Of a stretch of DNA of 64,000 bases, positions 19,329 to 29,655 are shown in pieces. The first letter of the stretch is position 1. Every line of letters begins with the position of its first letter. Position numbers and translations under genes: made by a program. The DNA comes from Pseudomonas sp. BN411 (GTDB taxonomy: Bacteria; Pseudomonadota; Gammaproteobacteria; Pseudomonadales; Pseudomonadaceae). The stretch is from the NCBI RefSeq assembly GCF_029871235.1, contig NZ_SSOM01000014.1:17306-81305 (forward strand), in the 5' to 3' direction. The notes beneath the pieces are model-generated. The model saw nothing but the letters and a program-made list of their open reading frames with translations, was not told the origin of the DNA and did no database searches.

Positions 19329-20113
19329 TGAAGATCGCCGCCAACCTGTCCCTGTTGTTCACCGACCGCCCGCTGATCGAGCGCGTCATTGCTGCCCGCG
19401 TCTCCGGCTTCGATGGCGTCGAGGTGCAGTTTCCCTATGAGTTGCCGGCGATCCGCATGAAGGAAGTGCTGGAGGCCGCCGGCCTGCCGCTGATCCTGTT
19501 CAACCTGCCGGCCGGCGACCTGATGGAAGGCGGCCCGGGGCTGGCCGCGGTGCCGGAGCGCCAGGAACAGTTCGACGACGCCCTGGAACAGGCGCTTGCC
19601 TACGCCGCCATGACCCGGCCGCGCTTCGTCAACGTACTGGCCGGGCGTCAGGCCGAGGGTGTCAGTCGCGATCGTGCGCTGGCCTGTCTCGCCGCCAACC
19701 TGCGCAAGACCGCCGAAGCCTTCGCCGTGCTGCACATCGGCGTGGTGTGCGAGGCGATCAACCCGCTGGACATGCCGGGCTTCCTGATCAACACCCCGGA
19801 GCAACTGGACGTGCTGCTGCGTGATGTCGATCACCCCAACCTGCACGCGCAGTACGACCTCTATCATATGGCCCGCCAGGGCGTGGACGCGGCGGCGGGC
19901 ATCCGCCTGCTGGCCGGCCGCATCGGCCATGTGCAGTTCGCCGACTGCCCCGGCCGTGGCGAACCGGGCACCGGCAATACCGACTTCGGCCCGGCCATGC
20001 GTGCCCTGCAGGAAGACGATTACCCCGGCTGGCTGGGCGCCGAATACAAGCCCACCGGCGTTACCGCCGAGACCCTCGGCTGGTTGCCGGAGTGGAAGGC
20101 CAGGCTGGCCTGA
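19328..20113 (+). CDS. Hydroxypyruvate isomerase-like TIM-barrel protein
   Basis: 261-residue Hyi/xylose-isomerase-like TIM barrel expected to interconvert hydroxypyruvate and tartronate semialdehyde or a related sugar acid. Metal-ligand strands are visible: VCEAIN, QYDLYHMARQG, HVQFADCPGRGEPGTG and GAEYKPTG. Translation is coupled to the preceding reductase. A family A repeat lies between it and selD, so they may be separate transcripts. True substrate uncertain. Confidence 0.85.
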   Translation: MKIAANLSLLFTDRPLIERVIAARVSGFDGVEVQFPYELPAIRMKEVLEAAGLPLILFNLPAGDLMEGGPGLAAVPERQEQFDDALEQALAYAAMTRPRFVNVLAGRQAEGVSRDRALACLAANLRKTAEAFAVLHIGVVCEAINPLDMPGFLINTPEQLDVLLRDVDHPNLHAQYDLYHMARQGVDAAAGIRLLAGRIGHVQFADCPGRGEPGTGNTDFGPAMRALQEDDYPGWLGAEYKPTGVTAETLGWLPEWKARLA

Positions 20114-20135
20114 GTCGCCCGGCGTGCAAGAACAT

Positions 20136-20234
20136 TGTGGGGGCGAATTCATTCGCTGAGCGGACCGGCAGGTCCGGCGGTGGATGCAAACGGTGAGCGC
20201 GGTGCGCCCATAAGCGAATGAATTCGCCCCCACA
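20136..20234. repeat. Intergenic palindromic repeat, family A
   Basis: TGTGGGGGCGAATTCATTCGC and GCGAATGAATTCGCCCCCACA are perfect reverse complements at the two ends, with a GC-rich spacer of about 57 bases. It could form a long hairpin between the isomerase-like gene and selD. Confidence 0.85.
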
Positions 20235-20268
20235 GAAAACTGATTCAGCTTCTGTAAGAGAGAACCAG

Positions 20269-21303
20269 ATGACCGACCCCATCCGCCTGACCCAGTACAG
20301 CCATGGCGCTGGCTGCGGCTGCAAGATTTCCCCCAAGGTGCTGGAAGTGATCCTTGCCGGCAGCGGTGCCCAGAACCTCGATCCGAAACTCTGGGTAGGC
20401 AATGCCTCCAAGGATGATGCGGCGGTCTATGCGCTGGACGACGAGCGCGGCGTGGTGTCCACCACCGACTTCTTCATGCCGATCGTGGATGACCCCTTCG
20501 ACTTCGGCCGTATCGCTGCCACCAATGCCATCAGCGATATCTACGCCATGGGCGGCGACCCGTTGATGGCCATTGCCATCCTCGGTTGGCCAGTGAACCT
20601 GCTGCCGCCGGAAGTGGCCCGCGAAGTGATTCGGGGTGGCCGTTCGGTGTGCGACGAGGCGGGCATTCCACTGGCCGGCGGACACTCCATCGATGCCCCC
20701 GAGCCTATCTTCGGTCTGGCCGTCACCGGCGTGGTGGACAAGCGCAACATGAAGCGCAACGACACCGCCACCGCCGGCTGCAAGCTCTACCTGACCAAGC
20801 CCCTGGGCATCGGCATCCTCACCACTGCCGAGAAGAAGGGCAGGTTGCGGGAGGCCGACGTGGGTCTGGCCCGCGACTGGATGTGCACGCTGAACAAGCC
20901 CGGCAGCCGCTTCGGCAAGCTGGCGGGGGTCACCGCCATGACCGACGTCACCGGCTTCGGCCTGCTCGGCCACCTGGTGGAAATGGCTGACGGCAGCGGC
21001 CTGACCGCCCGCATCGATTACGCCAAGGTGCCCAGCCTGCCCGGTGTCGAGTACTACCTTGAACAGGGCTGCGTGCCCGGCGGCACACTGCGCAATTTCG
21101 ACAGCTACGGCCATCGCCTGGCGCCGCTGGCCGAGGTGCAGAAGCTGTTGCTCTGCGACCCGCAGACCAGCGGTGGGCTGCTGGTGGCGGTGACGCCGGA
21201 AGGGGAGGCGGAGTTCCTCTCCGTGGCCGAGGGGCTTGGCCTGCAACTGGCGCCGATCGGCCAGCTGCACGAGCGACAGAGTCTCGCGGTAGAGGTGTTC
21301 TGA
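20269..21303 (+). CDS. selD: Selenide, water dikinase (selenophosphate synthase) SelD
   Basis: 344 residues. Makes selenophosphate from selenide and ATP, the Se donor for MnmH and for selenocysteine. The mobile N-terminal loop HGAGCGCK carries Cys16 in the catalytic position (a cysteine enzyme, not selenocysteine) and the essential Lys19; ATP-binding Asp-rich segments follow ([23 protein letters not shown]). The ATG at 20269 is preferred over an earlier in-frame ATG lying in repeat DNA. Stop overlaps the mnmH start by one base. Confidence 0.96.
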   Translation: MTDPIRLTQYSHGAGCGCKISPKVLEVILAGSGAQNLDPKLWVGNASKDDAAVYALDDERGVVSTTDFFMPIVDDPFDFGRIAATNAISDIYAMGGDPLMAIAILGWPVNLLPPEVAREVIRGGRSVCDEAGIPLAGGHSIDAPEPIFGLAVTGVVDKRNMKRNDTATAGCKLYLTKPLGIGILTTAEKKGRLREADVGLARDWMCTLNKPGSRFGKLAGVTAMTDVTGFGLLGHLVEMADGSGLTARIDYAKVPSLPGVEYYLEQGCVPGGTLRNFDSYGHRLAPLAEVQKLLLCDPQTSGGLLVAVTPEGEAEFLSVAEGLGLQLAPIGQLHERQSLAVEVF

Positions 21304-22409
21304 TGCGTCCCGATACCTCGAACTACCGCGAAATCTTCCTCAACGACGTACCGATGATGGATGCCCGCGCTCCCGTTGAATTCATCAAGGGCGCCTTCCC
21401 GCACACGGTCAACCTGCCGCTGATGACCGACATCGAGCGGCAGAAAGTGGGTACCTGCTACAAGCAGCATGGCCAGGACGCTGCGATCGCTCTGGGCCAC
21501 CAACTGGTCAGCGGGGCTACCAAGGCCGAGCGCATCGAGGCCTGGTCTGCCTTCGCCCGCGCCAATCCCCAGGGCTATCTCTACTGCTTCCGTGGCGGCC
21601 TGCGTTCGCAGCTGGTCCAGCAATGGCTGAAGACCGAAGCCGGCATCGAGTATCCGCGCGTGAAGGGCGGCTACAAGGCGATGCGGACCTTCCTCCTGGA
21701 CACCACCCAGCAGGCGGTGGCCCAGTGCGAGTTCGTGCTGGTCGGCGGCCTGACCGGCACCGGCAAGACCGATGTGATCACCCAGTTGGCCAACAGCCTC
21801 GACCTGGAAGGCCATGCCAACCATCGCGGTTCCAGCTTCGGCAAGCGCGCCACGCCGCAGCCGGCGCAGATCGATTTCGAGAACAGCCTCGCCATCGACC
21901 TCCTGAAGAAGCGTGCTGCCGGCCATGAGCAGTTCGTGCTGGAAGACGAGGGGCGCATCGTTGGCAGCTGCTCCGTGCCTCTGGAGCTTTACCAGGGTAT
22001 GCAGGATTACCCGCTGGTGTGGCTCGACGACAGTTTCGAAGACCGCGTCGAGCGCATCCAGCGCGATTACGTGGTGAACCTGTGCGCCGAGTTCATCGAC
22101 ACCCACGGTGCCGAGCACGGCTTTACCCGTTTCGCTGCGCGTTTGCGCCAGAGCCTGGACAATATCCTCAAGCGCCTGGGCGGCGAGCGTCATCAGCGCA
22201 TGTCGGCCCTGATGGACCAGGCCCTGGCCGAGCAGGAGGCCACCGGCAACGTGGACCTGCATCGCGCCTGGATCGAAGGGCTGCTGCGGGAGTACTACGA
22301 CCCCATGTACGCCTTCCAGCGCGAGAGCAAGGCCTCGCGCATCGAGTTCGCCGGGGAGCAGGCGGCGGTGCTGGAATACCTGCGTCAGCGTGAGCTGGCG
22401 CGCGCCTGA
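21303..22409 (+). CDS. mnmH: tRNA 2-selenouridine synthase MnmH (SelU/YbbB)
   Basis: 368 residues. Uses selenophosphate to turn 2-thiouridine into 2-selenouridine at the wobble position of Lys/Glu/Gln tRNAs via a geranylated intermediate. The N-terminal rhodanese domain holds Cys95 in CFRGGLR; a P-loop GLTGTGKT at 149-156 starts the second domain. Overlap with selD (TGATG) indicates coupled translation, as in many bacteria. Confidence 0.96.
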   Translation: MRPDTSNYREIFLNDVPMMDARAPVEFIKGAFPHTVNLPLMTDIERQKVGTCYKQHGQDAAIALGHQLVSGATKAERIEAWSAFARANPQGYLYCFRGGLRSQLVQQWLKTEAGIEYPRVKGGYKAMRTFLLDTTQQAVAQCEFVLVGGLTGTGKTDVITQLANSLDLEGHANHRGSSFGKRATPQPAQIDFENSLAIDLLKKRAAGHEQFVLEDEGRIVGSCSVPLELYQGMQDYPLVWLDDSFEDRVERIQRDYVVNLCAEFIDTHGAEHGFTRFAARLRQSLDNILKRLGGERHQRMSALMDQALAEQEATGNVDLHRAWIEGLLREYYDPMYAFQRESKASRIEFAGEQAAVLEYLRQRELARA

Positions 22410-22436
22410 GCGGGCTGGCCGAGCGGGGCCGGGACG

Positions 22437-24638
22437 CTAGGCAGGGTTCGAGTCAATCGGCCTCAGTGGCCTTACGTTGCTGCTGCCCAGCCCGTGGGAG
22501 TGGCGCAGGAAATCCTCGATGACCACCAGCGGCTGGGGACGGCTGAGCAGGTAGCCCTGGATGTAATCGCAGCCGTGGCTGCGCAGGAAGTCCAGTTGCT
22601 CACGGGTCTCCACGCCTTCGGCCACCACCTGCAGGTGCAGGGTGTGAGCCATGCCGATGATGGCCTGGACGATCTCCATGTCGGCATGGCTACCGGGAAT
22701 GTCCATGACGAATGACCGGTCGATTTTCAGGGTGTCCAGTGGCAGGCGCTTGAGGTAGGCGAGGGAGGAATAGCCGGTACCGAAGTCGTCGATGGAGATG
22801 CTGACACCCAGGCCGCGGATGCCCTCCAGAAGGTGCAGGGCCTGGCTGACATTGCTCATCAGGGCGTTTTCGGTGACTTCCAGTTCCAGTCGCTGCGGGC
22901 GGATGCCGTTCTCCGTCAGGGCACGTTGCACTTCCTCCACCAGGTCGTCACGGCTGAGGTTCAGCGCCGAGCAGTTCACCGCCACGCGCAGTTCGTGGAA
23001 GCCCTGGGCTGCGAGGCTGGACAGGTCGCGGCAGGCCTGGCGCAGCACCCAGCCATCCAGGTCGGCGATGAAGCCGTTGGCCTCGGCAACGCTGATGAAG
23101 CGTTCCGGCGACAGCAGCCCCAGTTGTGGATGTTGCCAGCGCACCAGGGCTTCCAGTTTGGTCACCTGGCCGCTGTGCAGGTCGAGGATGGGCTGGTAGT
23201 TGAGGAAAAGACCTTCGTTCTTGGCCAGCGCCAGGTGCAGTTCTTCTTCCAGTTGCAGTTCGAAGGTGGCCTTGTTCTTCAGGTGCCGGCTGAAGAAGTG
23301 CAGGTTGTTGCGTCCGCTACCCTTGGCCTGGTAGAGCGCAAGGTCGGCGTGTTTGAGGAGTTCCTCGCAGGTTTCGCCGTCGTCGGGGTAGAGGCTGATG
23401 CCGATGCTGGTGGTCATGGTGACATTGCGCCCGGCCAGGGTGATGGGCTCCTTCATGCGCTGCATGATGCGCTGGGACAGGGCCTTGGCTTCGGCCAGGT
23501 TGTCCAGGCTGGCGAGCACGCAGAACTCGTCACCTCCCAGGCGTGCAATCACGTCGTCGCGGCGCAGGACACTTTGTACCCGGTCGGCCACTACCTTGAG
23601 CAGCTCGTCACCGGCGTCGTGGCCCAGGTTGTCATTGATGCGCTTGAAGTGGTCCACGTCCAGGAACATCACCGCCAGCGACTGCTTGAGCTGGGCGTGG
23701 ACGAGCAGCTTTTCCGCGAAGAACTCATTGAAGGCGCGGCGATTGGGCAGGTTGGTCAGGGCGTCGTAATGGGCGACGTTCTGCAGCTTCACCTTCACCT
23801 GTTCCAGCTCCCGCAGCAGATTGCTGACGTGCTGCAGGTCGCGCTCCTTGCGTTGCAACTTCTTGTCGGCCCAGGCCACACCCAGGGCGGACAACAGCAC
23901 CATGCCGGCAATCACCGCCAGGCTTGAGCCAAGTTGTACGGCATTGTCGGCGTGGTCCAGTAGCAGTTCGGTACCGACCGGCACCACCAGTTGCAGGGCC
24001 AGCATCCCGGTGAAGTGCATGGCGCAGATGGCAGCGCCCATGGCCAGGCTGGCGGGAATCTTCAACAGCTGGTGGCCTTCGTCGTGGTCGCGGAAAAAGG
24101 TGGAAAGGAGCATGGCGGCCAGGCTGGCGGCGATGGCGACGCCCACCGAGAGCGCGACCATGCCGGGGTGGTAGTACTGGGTGGCCGCCGAGCGGATGGC
24201 GGCCATGCCGCAGTAGTGCATCAGGGTGATGCCCAAGCCCACGGCGAGGGCCGCGATTACATAGTGTCGGGGGTCGAGCTTGGCCCGCCCGAGGGTGTAC
24301 ATGCCCACCAGCGAGGCGGCGACCACGATCATCAGGGAAAGGGCGGTCGTGGGGATGTCGTAATCGATGCTGACTGGCGCCTCGAAAGCCAGCATGGCGA
24401 TGAAGTGCATCGCCCAGATTCCGCCGCCCAGGCAACAGGCGCCGAGCCAGCTCCACCATCGCCGGGTTTCCGACTGTTGCGCATGGGCCACCCGTTCGGC
24501 CATGTCGAAGGCGCAGTAGCCAGCTCCTGAAGCCACCAGGAAGGCCAGCAGCACCAGCCAGCTGTTATGGGTGCAAGCCAGCAGAATCTGGCCGTCCGCA
24601 GGGAGTTCGGTACCGAAACGCAGGCCCAGCCAATCCAT
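22437..24638 (-). CDS. MHYT-GGDEF-EAL cyclic-di-GMP enzyme
   Basis: 733-residue inner-membrane protein that could make and break cyclic di-GMP. The N-terminal third has seven membrane segments containing three MHYT motifs (WAMHFIAML, TLMHYCGMA, CAMHFTGML), a proposed sensor for O2, CO or NO through bound metal. A GGDEF domain with intact RLGGDEF and an EAL domain with intact EALVRW and DDFGTGYSSL follow, so both activities are possible. ATG at 24638 is preferred; a GTG at 24671 is an alternative. Convergent with mnmH; no partner genes. Confidence 0.92.
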   Translation of the reverse strand: MDWLGLRFGTELPADGQILLACTHNSWLVLLAFLVASGAGYCAFDMAERVAHAQQSETRRWWSWLGACCLGGGIWAMHFIAMLAFEAPVSIDYDIPTTALSLMIVVAASLVGMYTLGRAKLDPRHYVIAALAVGLGITLMHYCGMAAIRSAATQYYHPGMVALSVGVAIAASLAAMLLSTFFRDHDEGHQLLKIPASLAMGAAICAMHFTGMLALQLVVPVGTELLLDHADNAVQLGSSLAVIAGMVLLSALGVAWADKKLQRKERDLQHVSNLLRELEQVKVKLQNVAHYDALTNLPNRRAFNEFFAEKLLVHAQLKQSLAVMFLDVDHFKRINDNLGHDAGDELLKVVADRVQSVLRRDDVIARLGGDEFCVLASLDNLAEAKALSQRIMQRMKEPITLAGRNVTMTTSIGISLYPDDGETCEELLKHADLALYQAKGSGRNNLHFFSRHLKNKATFELQLEEELHLALAKNEGLFLNYQPILDLHSGQVTKLEALVRWQHPQLGLLSPERFISVAEANGFIADLDGWVLRQACRDLSSLAAQGFHELRVAVNCSALNLSRDDLVEEVQRALTENGIRPQRLELEVTENALMSNVSQALHLLEGIRGLGVSISIDDFGTGYSSLAYLKRLPLDTLKIDRSFVMDIPGSHADMEIVQAIIGMAHTLHLQVVAEGVETREQLDFLRSHGCDYIQGYLLSRPQPLVVIEDFLRHSHGLGSSNVRPLRPIDSNPA

Positions 24639-24923
24639 AGAAAATTTCCCATGCAGGCGGTTCGAGTTCACGGAAAGAGGTCTGATGGCACAGTGCTGTC
24701 AGTTTAGTCAGCGTAGGGGGTCTTTTTTGGTACTGACGTGCATTGGCGCTGAACGGTCGCCGACGTTGGATAGCTGGCAGGGGAGGGCATCCATTACCGC
24801 AGCATCGGGTTACATAAATCACACGAATTTTCGCAGACAGCTGTCAGCAGGAGGCTCTAGATTGCTGCATCGACCCCGGCTTGCGGTTACCCGGGCGCCT
24901 GACAACAACAACGAGACCGACAC

Positions 24924-26252
24924 ATGCAGCAATCTCCTCAAGCGGCCAATGCCTGGCGCGTGCTCTTCCTGCTTTTTCTGGCGAACCTGTTCAACTTCTT
25001 CGATCGGACCATTCCGGCCATCATCATCGAGCCGGTTCGTCACGAGTGGAGCCTCTCCGACTTCCAGCTGGGCCTGATCGGCACCGCCTTTACCCTGGTC
25101 TATGCCGTTGCCGGCGTCCCGCTGGGACGCATGGCCGACACCGGCGCGCGCAGGAAGATCATGGGTTGGGGCCTGGCAGTCTGGAGCGGGCTGACGGCGG
25201 TGAACGGCCTGGCCTGGAACTTCTGGAGCTTCCTCCTGGTGCGCATGGGCGTGGGCATTGGCGAGGCCAGCTACGCACCTGCGGCCAACTCGCTGATCGG
25301 TGATCTCTTCCCCGCCCACAAGCGCGCCCGCGCCATGGGCATCTTCATGCTCGGCCTGCCGCTGGGGCTGGTACTGGCCTTCTTCACCATCGGCGCCATG
25401 GTCAAGGCCTTCGACAGCTGGCGCGCTCCGTTCTTCATCGCCGCTGTGCCGGGTCTGATCCTGGCCATCTTCATGTTCTTCATCAAGGAACCTGCTCGCG
25501 GTGCCGCCGAGGTGGTGAAGGTTTCCAGCGCAACTCCGGTGGATAAGCCGCTGCGCCGGGTGCTGGCTATCCGCACCTTCTGGTGGCTGACCGTGGCTGG
25601 CCTGACCTACAACTTCGCCACCTACGCCACCAACTCCTTCATGGTGCCGATGCTACAGCGCTACTTCCTGATGCCCCTGGAGCAGGCGGCCATCTCAACC
25701 GGGATAATCACCGGCCTGACCGGTCTCGTGGGGCTGACCCTGGGTGGCTGGGTGGCGGACAAGGTGCACCAGAAGTCCGAGCGTGGCCGTCTGTTGTTCG
25801 CCGCCTTCAGCATGGCGGTTGCGGCCGTCTGCACCGGTTACGCGCTGATGGCGGGACGTATCGAGATCGGCCTGTTCGTCGGCGTGTTCAGCCTGGGCTG
25901 GCTGTTTGCCTACAACTTCTACACCTGCGTCTACACCGCCATTCAGGATGTGGTGGAACCGCGCCTGCGGGCCACCGCCATGGCGCTGTACTTCGCTGGC
26001 CTTTACCTGCTTGGCGGCGGCCTCGGCCCGGTCGTGGTGGGCTTGCTGTCGGACCACTATTCCCAAGTGGCGATGCTGGCGGCCGGTGCCAGCGAAATGA
26101 ACGAAACCTTCAAGGCCGTGGGCCTGCACAATGCCATGTACCTGGTGCCGGCGGCGCTCACCCTGACCATGCTGGCGCTGTTCCAGGCCGCTCGTTGCTT
26201 CGTGCGCGATGCGGCGAATATGCGTCAGGGAATGGTGGCTGCCGCGGCCTGA
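24924..26252 (+). CDS. MFS transporter, Spinster-like
   Basis: 442-residue 12-span secondary transporter. Signatures are the loop GRMADTGARRKIMGWG between spans 2 and 3, RMGVGIGEASYAPAANSLIGDLFP in span 4 and a repeat in the second half (GGWVADKVHQKSERGR). This pattern is that of Spinster-type MFS proteins, whose bacterial substrates are mostly unknown. A ~285-base gap upstream contains the probable promoter; a bidirectional terminator follows. Confidence 0.88.
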   Translation: MQQSPQAANAWRVLFLLFLANLFNFFDRTIPAIIIEPVRHEWSLSDFQLGLIGTAFTLVYAVAGVPLGRMADTGARRKIMGWGLAVWSGLTAVNGLAWNFWSFLLVRMGVGIGEASYAPAANSLIGDLFPAHKRARAMGIFMLGLPLGLVLAFFTIGAMVKAFDSWRAPFFIAAVPGLILAIFMFFIKEPARGAAEVVKVSSATPVDKPLRRVLAIRTFWWLTVAGLTYNFATYATNSFMVPMLQRYFLMPLEQAAISTGIITGLTGLVGLTLGGWVADKVHQKSERGRLLFAAFSMAVAAVCTGYALMAGRIEIGLFVGVFSLGWLFAYNFYTCVYTAIQDVVEPRLRATAMALYFAGLYLLGGGLGPVVVGLLSDHYSQVAMLAAGASEMNETFKAVGLHNAMYLVPAALTLTMLALFQAARCFVRDAANMRQGMVAAAA

Positions 26253-26262
26253 CGGTTCGCAG

Positions 26263-26301
26263 CAATAAAAAAGGCCCGCATCTGCGGGCCTTTTTTATTG
26301 C
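26263..26301. terminator. Bidirectional terminator between the MFS gene and rapA
   Basis: GCAATAAAAAAGGCCCGCA-TC-TGCGGGCCTTTTTTATTGC is a near-perfect palindrome with A and T runs on both sides, so it can stop transcription from either direction. Confidence 0.92.
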
Positions 26302-26311
26302 CTTCCCTGGA

Positions 26312-29161
26312 TCAACCCGCTACGAGCACCCGGATCGACTCCAGACGCAGGGCTGCCTTGTCCAGCAACTGGAGGCCCTCGTTACGCTGATGACGAACGG
26401 CTTCCAGCTCGCTGTCGCGCACGGTCGGGTTCACCGCCTGGAGCGCGGTGAGGCGGGCCAGTTCTTCGTCCAGCTCGGCCTTCAGGCGACGTTGGGCTTC
26501 GGCCACTCGCTCGGCGTGGCGCGGGGCGATCTTGGCTTCGCCGGCGTTGATCTGCGCTGCGAGCACATCGCGCTGGGCCTGGACGAACTTGTTGGCGCTG
26601 CCGCGCGGCACGCTTTCCAGCTGGTCATTGAGGGTGTCGAAGGCCACCTTCGCCGCCAGGTCGTTGCCGTTGGCGTCCAGCAGGCAGCGCAGGGCCTTGG
26701 GCGGCAGGAAGCGGCTGAGCTGCAGGGCGCGCGGAGCTACCGCTTCGCTGACATAGATCAGTTCCAGCAGCACGGTGCCGGGCTTGAGTGCCTTGTTCTT
26801 GATCAGCGCCACGGAGGTGTTGCCCATGGAGCCGGAGAGCACCAGGTCCATGCCGCCCTGGACCATGGGGTGCTCCCAGGTGAGGAACTGCATGTCCTCG
26901 CGGGACAGTGCCTGGTTGCGGTCGTAGGTGACGGTCACGCCTTCGTCGTCGCCCAGGGGGAAGCCGGCGTCGAGCATCTTCTCGCCGGGCTTGAGTACCA
27001 GGGCGTTCTCGGAGTGGTCTTCGCTGTCGATGCCGAAGGCTTCGAACAGGGATTCCATATAGATAGGCAGGGCGAACTGGTCGTCGATCTCGAGGATGTC
27101 CTCCACCAGGCGCTCGCCCTCGCCGGCGCCGCCGGAGTTGAGTTCCAGCAGGCGGTCACGGCCGTTGTGCATTTCACCTTCCAGGCGCTTGCGCTCGGCT
27201 TCGGCTTCGTCCACCAGGGCGTCCCAGTCCTTGTCGTCGCTACCTTCGAGCATCGGCAGCAGGCGCGGGCCGAACTTGTGCTGGATCGCGCTGCCGGTGG
27301 GGCAGGTGGCGAGGAAGGCGTTCAACGCCTGGTTGTACCACTGGAACAGGCGCTCCTGCGGACTGGTTTCCAGGTAAGGCACGTGCAGCTGGATGGTGTG
27401 CTTCTGGCCGATACGGTCGAGGCGGCCGATGCGCTGTTCCAGCAGGTCCGGGTGGGCCGGCAGGTCGAACAGCACCAGGTGGTGGGCGAACTGGAAGTTG
27501 CGGCCTTCGGAGCCGATTTCCGAACAGATCAGCACCTGCGCGCCAAATTCCTCGTCGGCGAAGTAGGCGGCTGCGCGGTCGCGTTCAAGGATGCTCATGC
27601 CTTCGTGGAACACGGTGGCGGGAATGCCGGAGCGCACGCGCAGGGCGTCTTCCAGGTCCAGGGCGGTTTCCGCGTGGGCGCAGATCACCAGAACCTTGAA
27701 CTTCTTCAGCATCTTCAGGGTGTCGATCAGCCACTCGACGCGCGGGTCGAAGCGCCACCAGCGCTCGGATTCGTCGCCGCTGTCTTGTTGCGCCTGGAAG
27801 CTGACTTCCGGGTAGAGGTCAGGATGCTCGCCGATCGGCAGCTCCATGTATTCCACCGGATTGGGCAGCGCGTAGGGGTGCAGCTGACGCTCGGGGAAAC
27901 CCTGCACGGCGGCACGGGTGTTGCGGAACAGCACGCGGCCGGTGCCGTGGCGGTCCAGCAGCTCGCGTACCAGGCGCGGCGAGGCTTCTTCATCGCCCTC
28001 GGCAAGGGCCTTGAGAAGACTTTCGCCCTCTTCGCCGAGGAAGCCCTTGATGGTGGCTTCGGCCTTGGCGCTCAGGCGGCCCTGGTCCAGCAGTTCCTGG
28101 ACGGCCTCGGCCACGGGGCGGTAGTTGGCGCTTTCGGCGCGGAAGGCGTCCAGGTCGTGGAAGCGGTTCGGGTCCAGCAGGCGCAGGCGCGCGAAGTGGC
28201 TTTCCAGACCCAGCTGTTCCGGGGTCGCGGTGAGCAGCAGCACGCCGGGGATGACTTCGGCCAGTTGCTCCACCAGGCGGTATTCGGGGCTGGCCTGTTC
28301 CGGGTGCCAGACCAGGTGGTGGGCTTCGTCGACCACCAGCAGGTCCCAGCCGGCGGCGAAGGCAGCATCCTGGGCGCGCTCGCTGCTCTTCAGCCATTCC
28401 AGGGAAACCAGGGCGAGCTGAGTGTCCTCGAAGGGGTTGCTGGCATCGCTTTCGGCGAAGCGCTCGGCATCGTACAGGGCAACCTGCAGGTTGAAGCGAC
28501 GGCGCATCTCCACCAGCCACTGGTGCTGGAGGTTTTCCGGGACCAGGATCAGCACGCGGTTGGCGCGACCGGAAATGAGCTGGCGATGGATGACCAGGCC
28601 GGCCTCGATGGTCTTGCCCAGGCCCACTTCGTCGGCCAGCAGAACGCGCGGCGCAACGCGGTCGGCCACTTCACGGGCAATGTGCAGCTGGTGGGCGATG
28701 GGCTGCGCGCGGGCGCCGGAGAGGCCCCAGAGGGACGACTGCAGCAGGCGCGAGCGGTGCTCCAGGGTGTGGTAGCGCAGGGCGAACCACTTGTGCGGGT
28801 CGATCTGGCCGGCGAACAGGCGATCGTTGGCCAGACGGAACTGGATGAAGTTGTTCAGCTGGGTTTCCGGGAGGATGCGGCGCTCGTTCTGGGCGGTGAT
28901 GCCGTGATAGATGAGCAGGCCGTCGACATCCTCGACTTCCTGGACGTTGAGTTTCCAGCCGTCGAAGTGGGTGATCTCGTCGCCGGGGGCGAAGCGCACG
29001 CGGGTCAGGGGAGCATTGCGCAGCGCGTACTGGCGGGTGTCGCCAGTGGCCGGGTAGAGCACGGTGAGCAGGCGGCCATCCGACGTCAGGATGGTCCCGA
29101 GCCCCAGCTCCGCTTCGCTGTCACTGATCCAGCGTTGCCCCGGTTGATACTGCTGCGCCAT
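26312..29161 (-). CDS. rapA: RNA polymerase-associated SNF2 ATPase RapA (HepA)
   Basis: 949-residue Swi2/Snf2 ATPase that binds RNA polymerase and recycles it after transcription. An N-terminal Tudor-like/SH3 region (about 1-110) is followed by the helicase core with Walker A DEVGLGKT at 177-184, a VVDEAHH Walker B near 280, and the C-lobe motif FARHLV-like [28 protein letters not shown] motif VI. A long RapA-specific C-terminal region completes it. Length matches E. coli RapA (968). The start [11 protein letters not shown] is the standard one. Confidence 0.96.
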   Translation of the reverse strand: MAQQYQPGQRWISDSEAELGLGTILTSDGRLLTVLYPATGDTRQYALRNAPLTRVRFAPGDEITHFDGWKLNVQEVEDVDGLLIYHGITAQNERRILPETQLNNFIQFRLANDRLFAGQIDPHKWFALRYHTLEHRSRLLQSSLWGLSGARAQPIAHQLHIAREVADRVAPRVLLADEVGLGKTIEAGLVIHRQLISGRANRVLILVPENLQHQWLVEMRRRFNLQVALYDAERFAESDASNPFEDTQLALVSLEWLKSSERAQDAAFAAGWDLLVVDEAHHLVWHPEQASPEYRLVEQLAEVIPGVLLLTATPEQLGLESHFARLRLLDPNRFHDLDAFRAESANYRPVAEAVQELLDQGRLSAKAEATIKGFLGEEGESLLKALAEGDEEASPRLVRELLDRHGTGRVLFRNTRAAVQGFPERQLHPYALPNPVEYMELPIGEHPDLYPEVSFQAQQDSGDESERWWRFDPRVEWLIDTLKMLKKFKVLVICAHAETALDLEDALRVRSGIPATVFHEGMSILERDRAAAYFADEEFGAQVLICSEIGSEGRNFQFAHHLVLFDLPAHPDLLEQRIGRLDRIGQKHTIQLHVPYLETSPQERLFQWYNQALNAFLATCPTGSAIQHKFGPRLLPMLEGSDDKDWDALVDEAEAERKRLEGEMHNGRDRLLELNSGGAGEGERLVEDILEIDDQFALPIYMESLFEAFGIDSEDHSENALVLKPGEKMLDAGFPLGDDEGVTVTYDRNQALSREDMQFLTWEHPMVQGGMDLVLSGSMGNTSVALIKNKALKPGTVLLELIYVSEAVAPRALQLSRFLPPKALRCLLDANGNDLAAKVAFDTLNDQLESVPRGSANKFVQAQRDVLAAQINAGEAKIAPRHAERVAEAQRRLKAELDEELARLTALQAVNPTVRDSELEAVRHQRNEGLQLLDKAALRLESIRVLVAG

Positions 29162-29316
29162 GCCTGTCTCCCTGAGATGAAAAAAGCCGCGTATGTTAAC
29201 GGAACAGCGGGCGCAGGGCGACGCCGGATACGGGCCGTATGTCCGCAAAAGTGTAGCGAGCGCCGGTAAAGAAGCGGCGAAGGCGGCCGACAGACTGACC
29301 AAAGGAGGGCGTCATC

Positions 29317-29613
29317 ATGCTGCCACCCATTCCGCAGAGCCTGGTCCCGGTCACGGCCCAGCAGGACGTGGTCAAACCGCGCCCCGACATTCCACCGGTC
29401 ACACCGATGCAGGAGAGCGCGCAGGAGAGCGCCGTGGGCCTGGACAAGCGTCATCCCCAGGAGGCTGAGGAGCTGTTGCGCGAAGAGCAGCGCCGCCGCC
29501 AGCGACGTGGCTATACCCCGCAGGAGCTGGCGACGGGCGAGGTGGCCGAGGAAGACCAGTCGGTGCTGGAGGAGCTGCCGCGACAGGGCCTGTGGGTGGA
29601 TGTGGAAGTCTGA
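29317..29613 (+). CDS. Small conserved Pseudomonas protein, Pro-rich then charged
   Basis: 98 residues, no signal or membrane segment. The first 30 residues are Pro/Val-rich (MLPPIPQSLVPVTAQQDVVK); the rest is highly charged with an RREEQRRRQRRG-like basic cluster and an acidic tail. It is divergent from rapA with a good ribosome site (AAAGGAGGG). I do not recognise a function. Strong start signal and sensible composition argue it is real. Confidence 0.65.
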   Translation: MLPPIPQSLVPVTAQQDVVKPRPDIPPVTPMQESAQESAVGLDKRHPQEAEELLREEQRRRQRRGYTPQELATGEVAEEDQSVLEELPRQGLWVDVEV

Positions 29614-29655
29614 CGCGCGCAGAATGAGCCATCTTCTTTCCTGAAGCCGATACCG

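Noticed and set aside
20269..20330. Selenocysteine codon in selD
   Set aside because: The active-site position is a TGC cysteine codon and the frame has no internal TGA, so SelD is not a selenoprotein here.
25583..29269. Very long plus-strand open frame (over 1,200 codons)
   Set aside because: It lies antisense to rapA and part of the MFS gene; its translation is His/Gln/Val/Gly-rich with no family features, the usual antisense shadow in GC-rich DNA.
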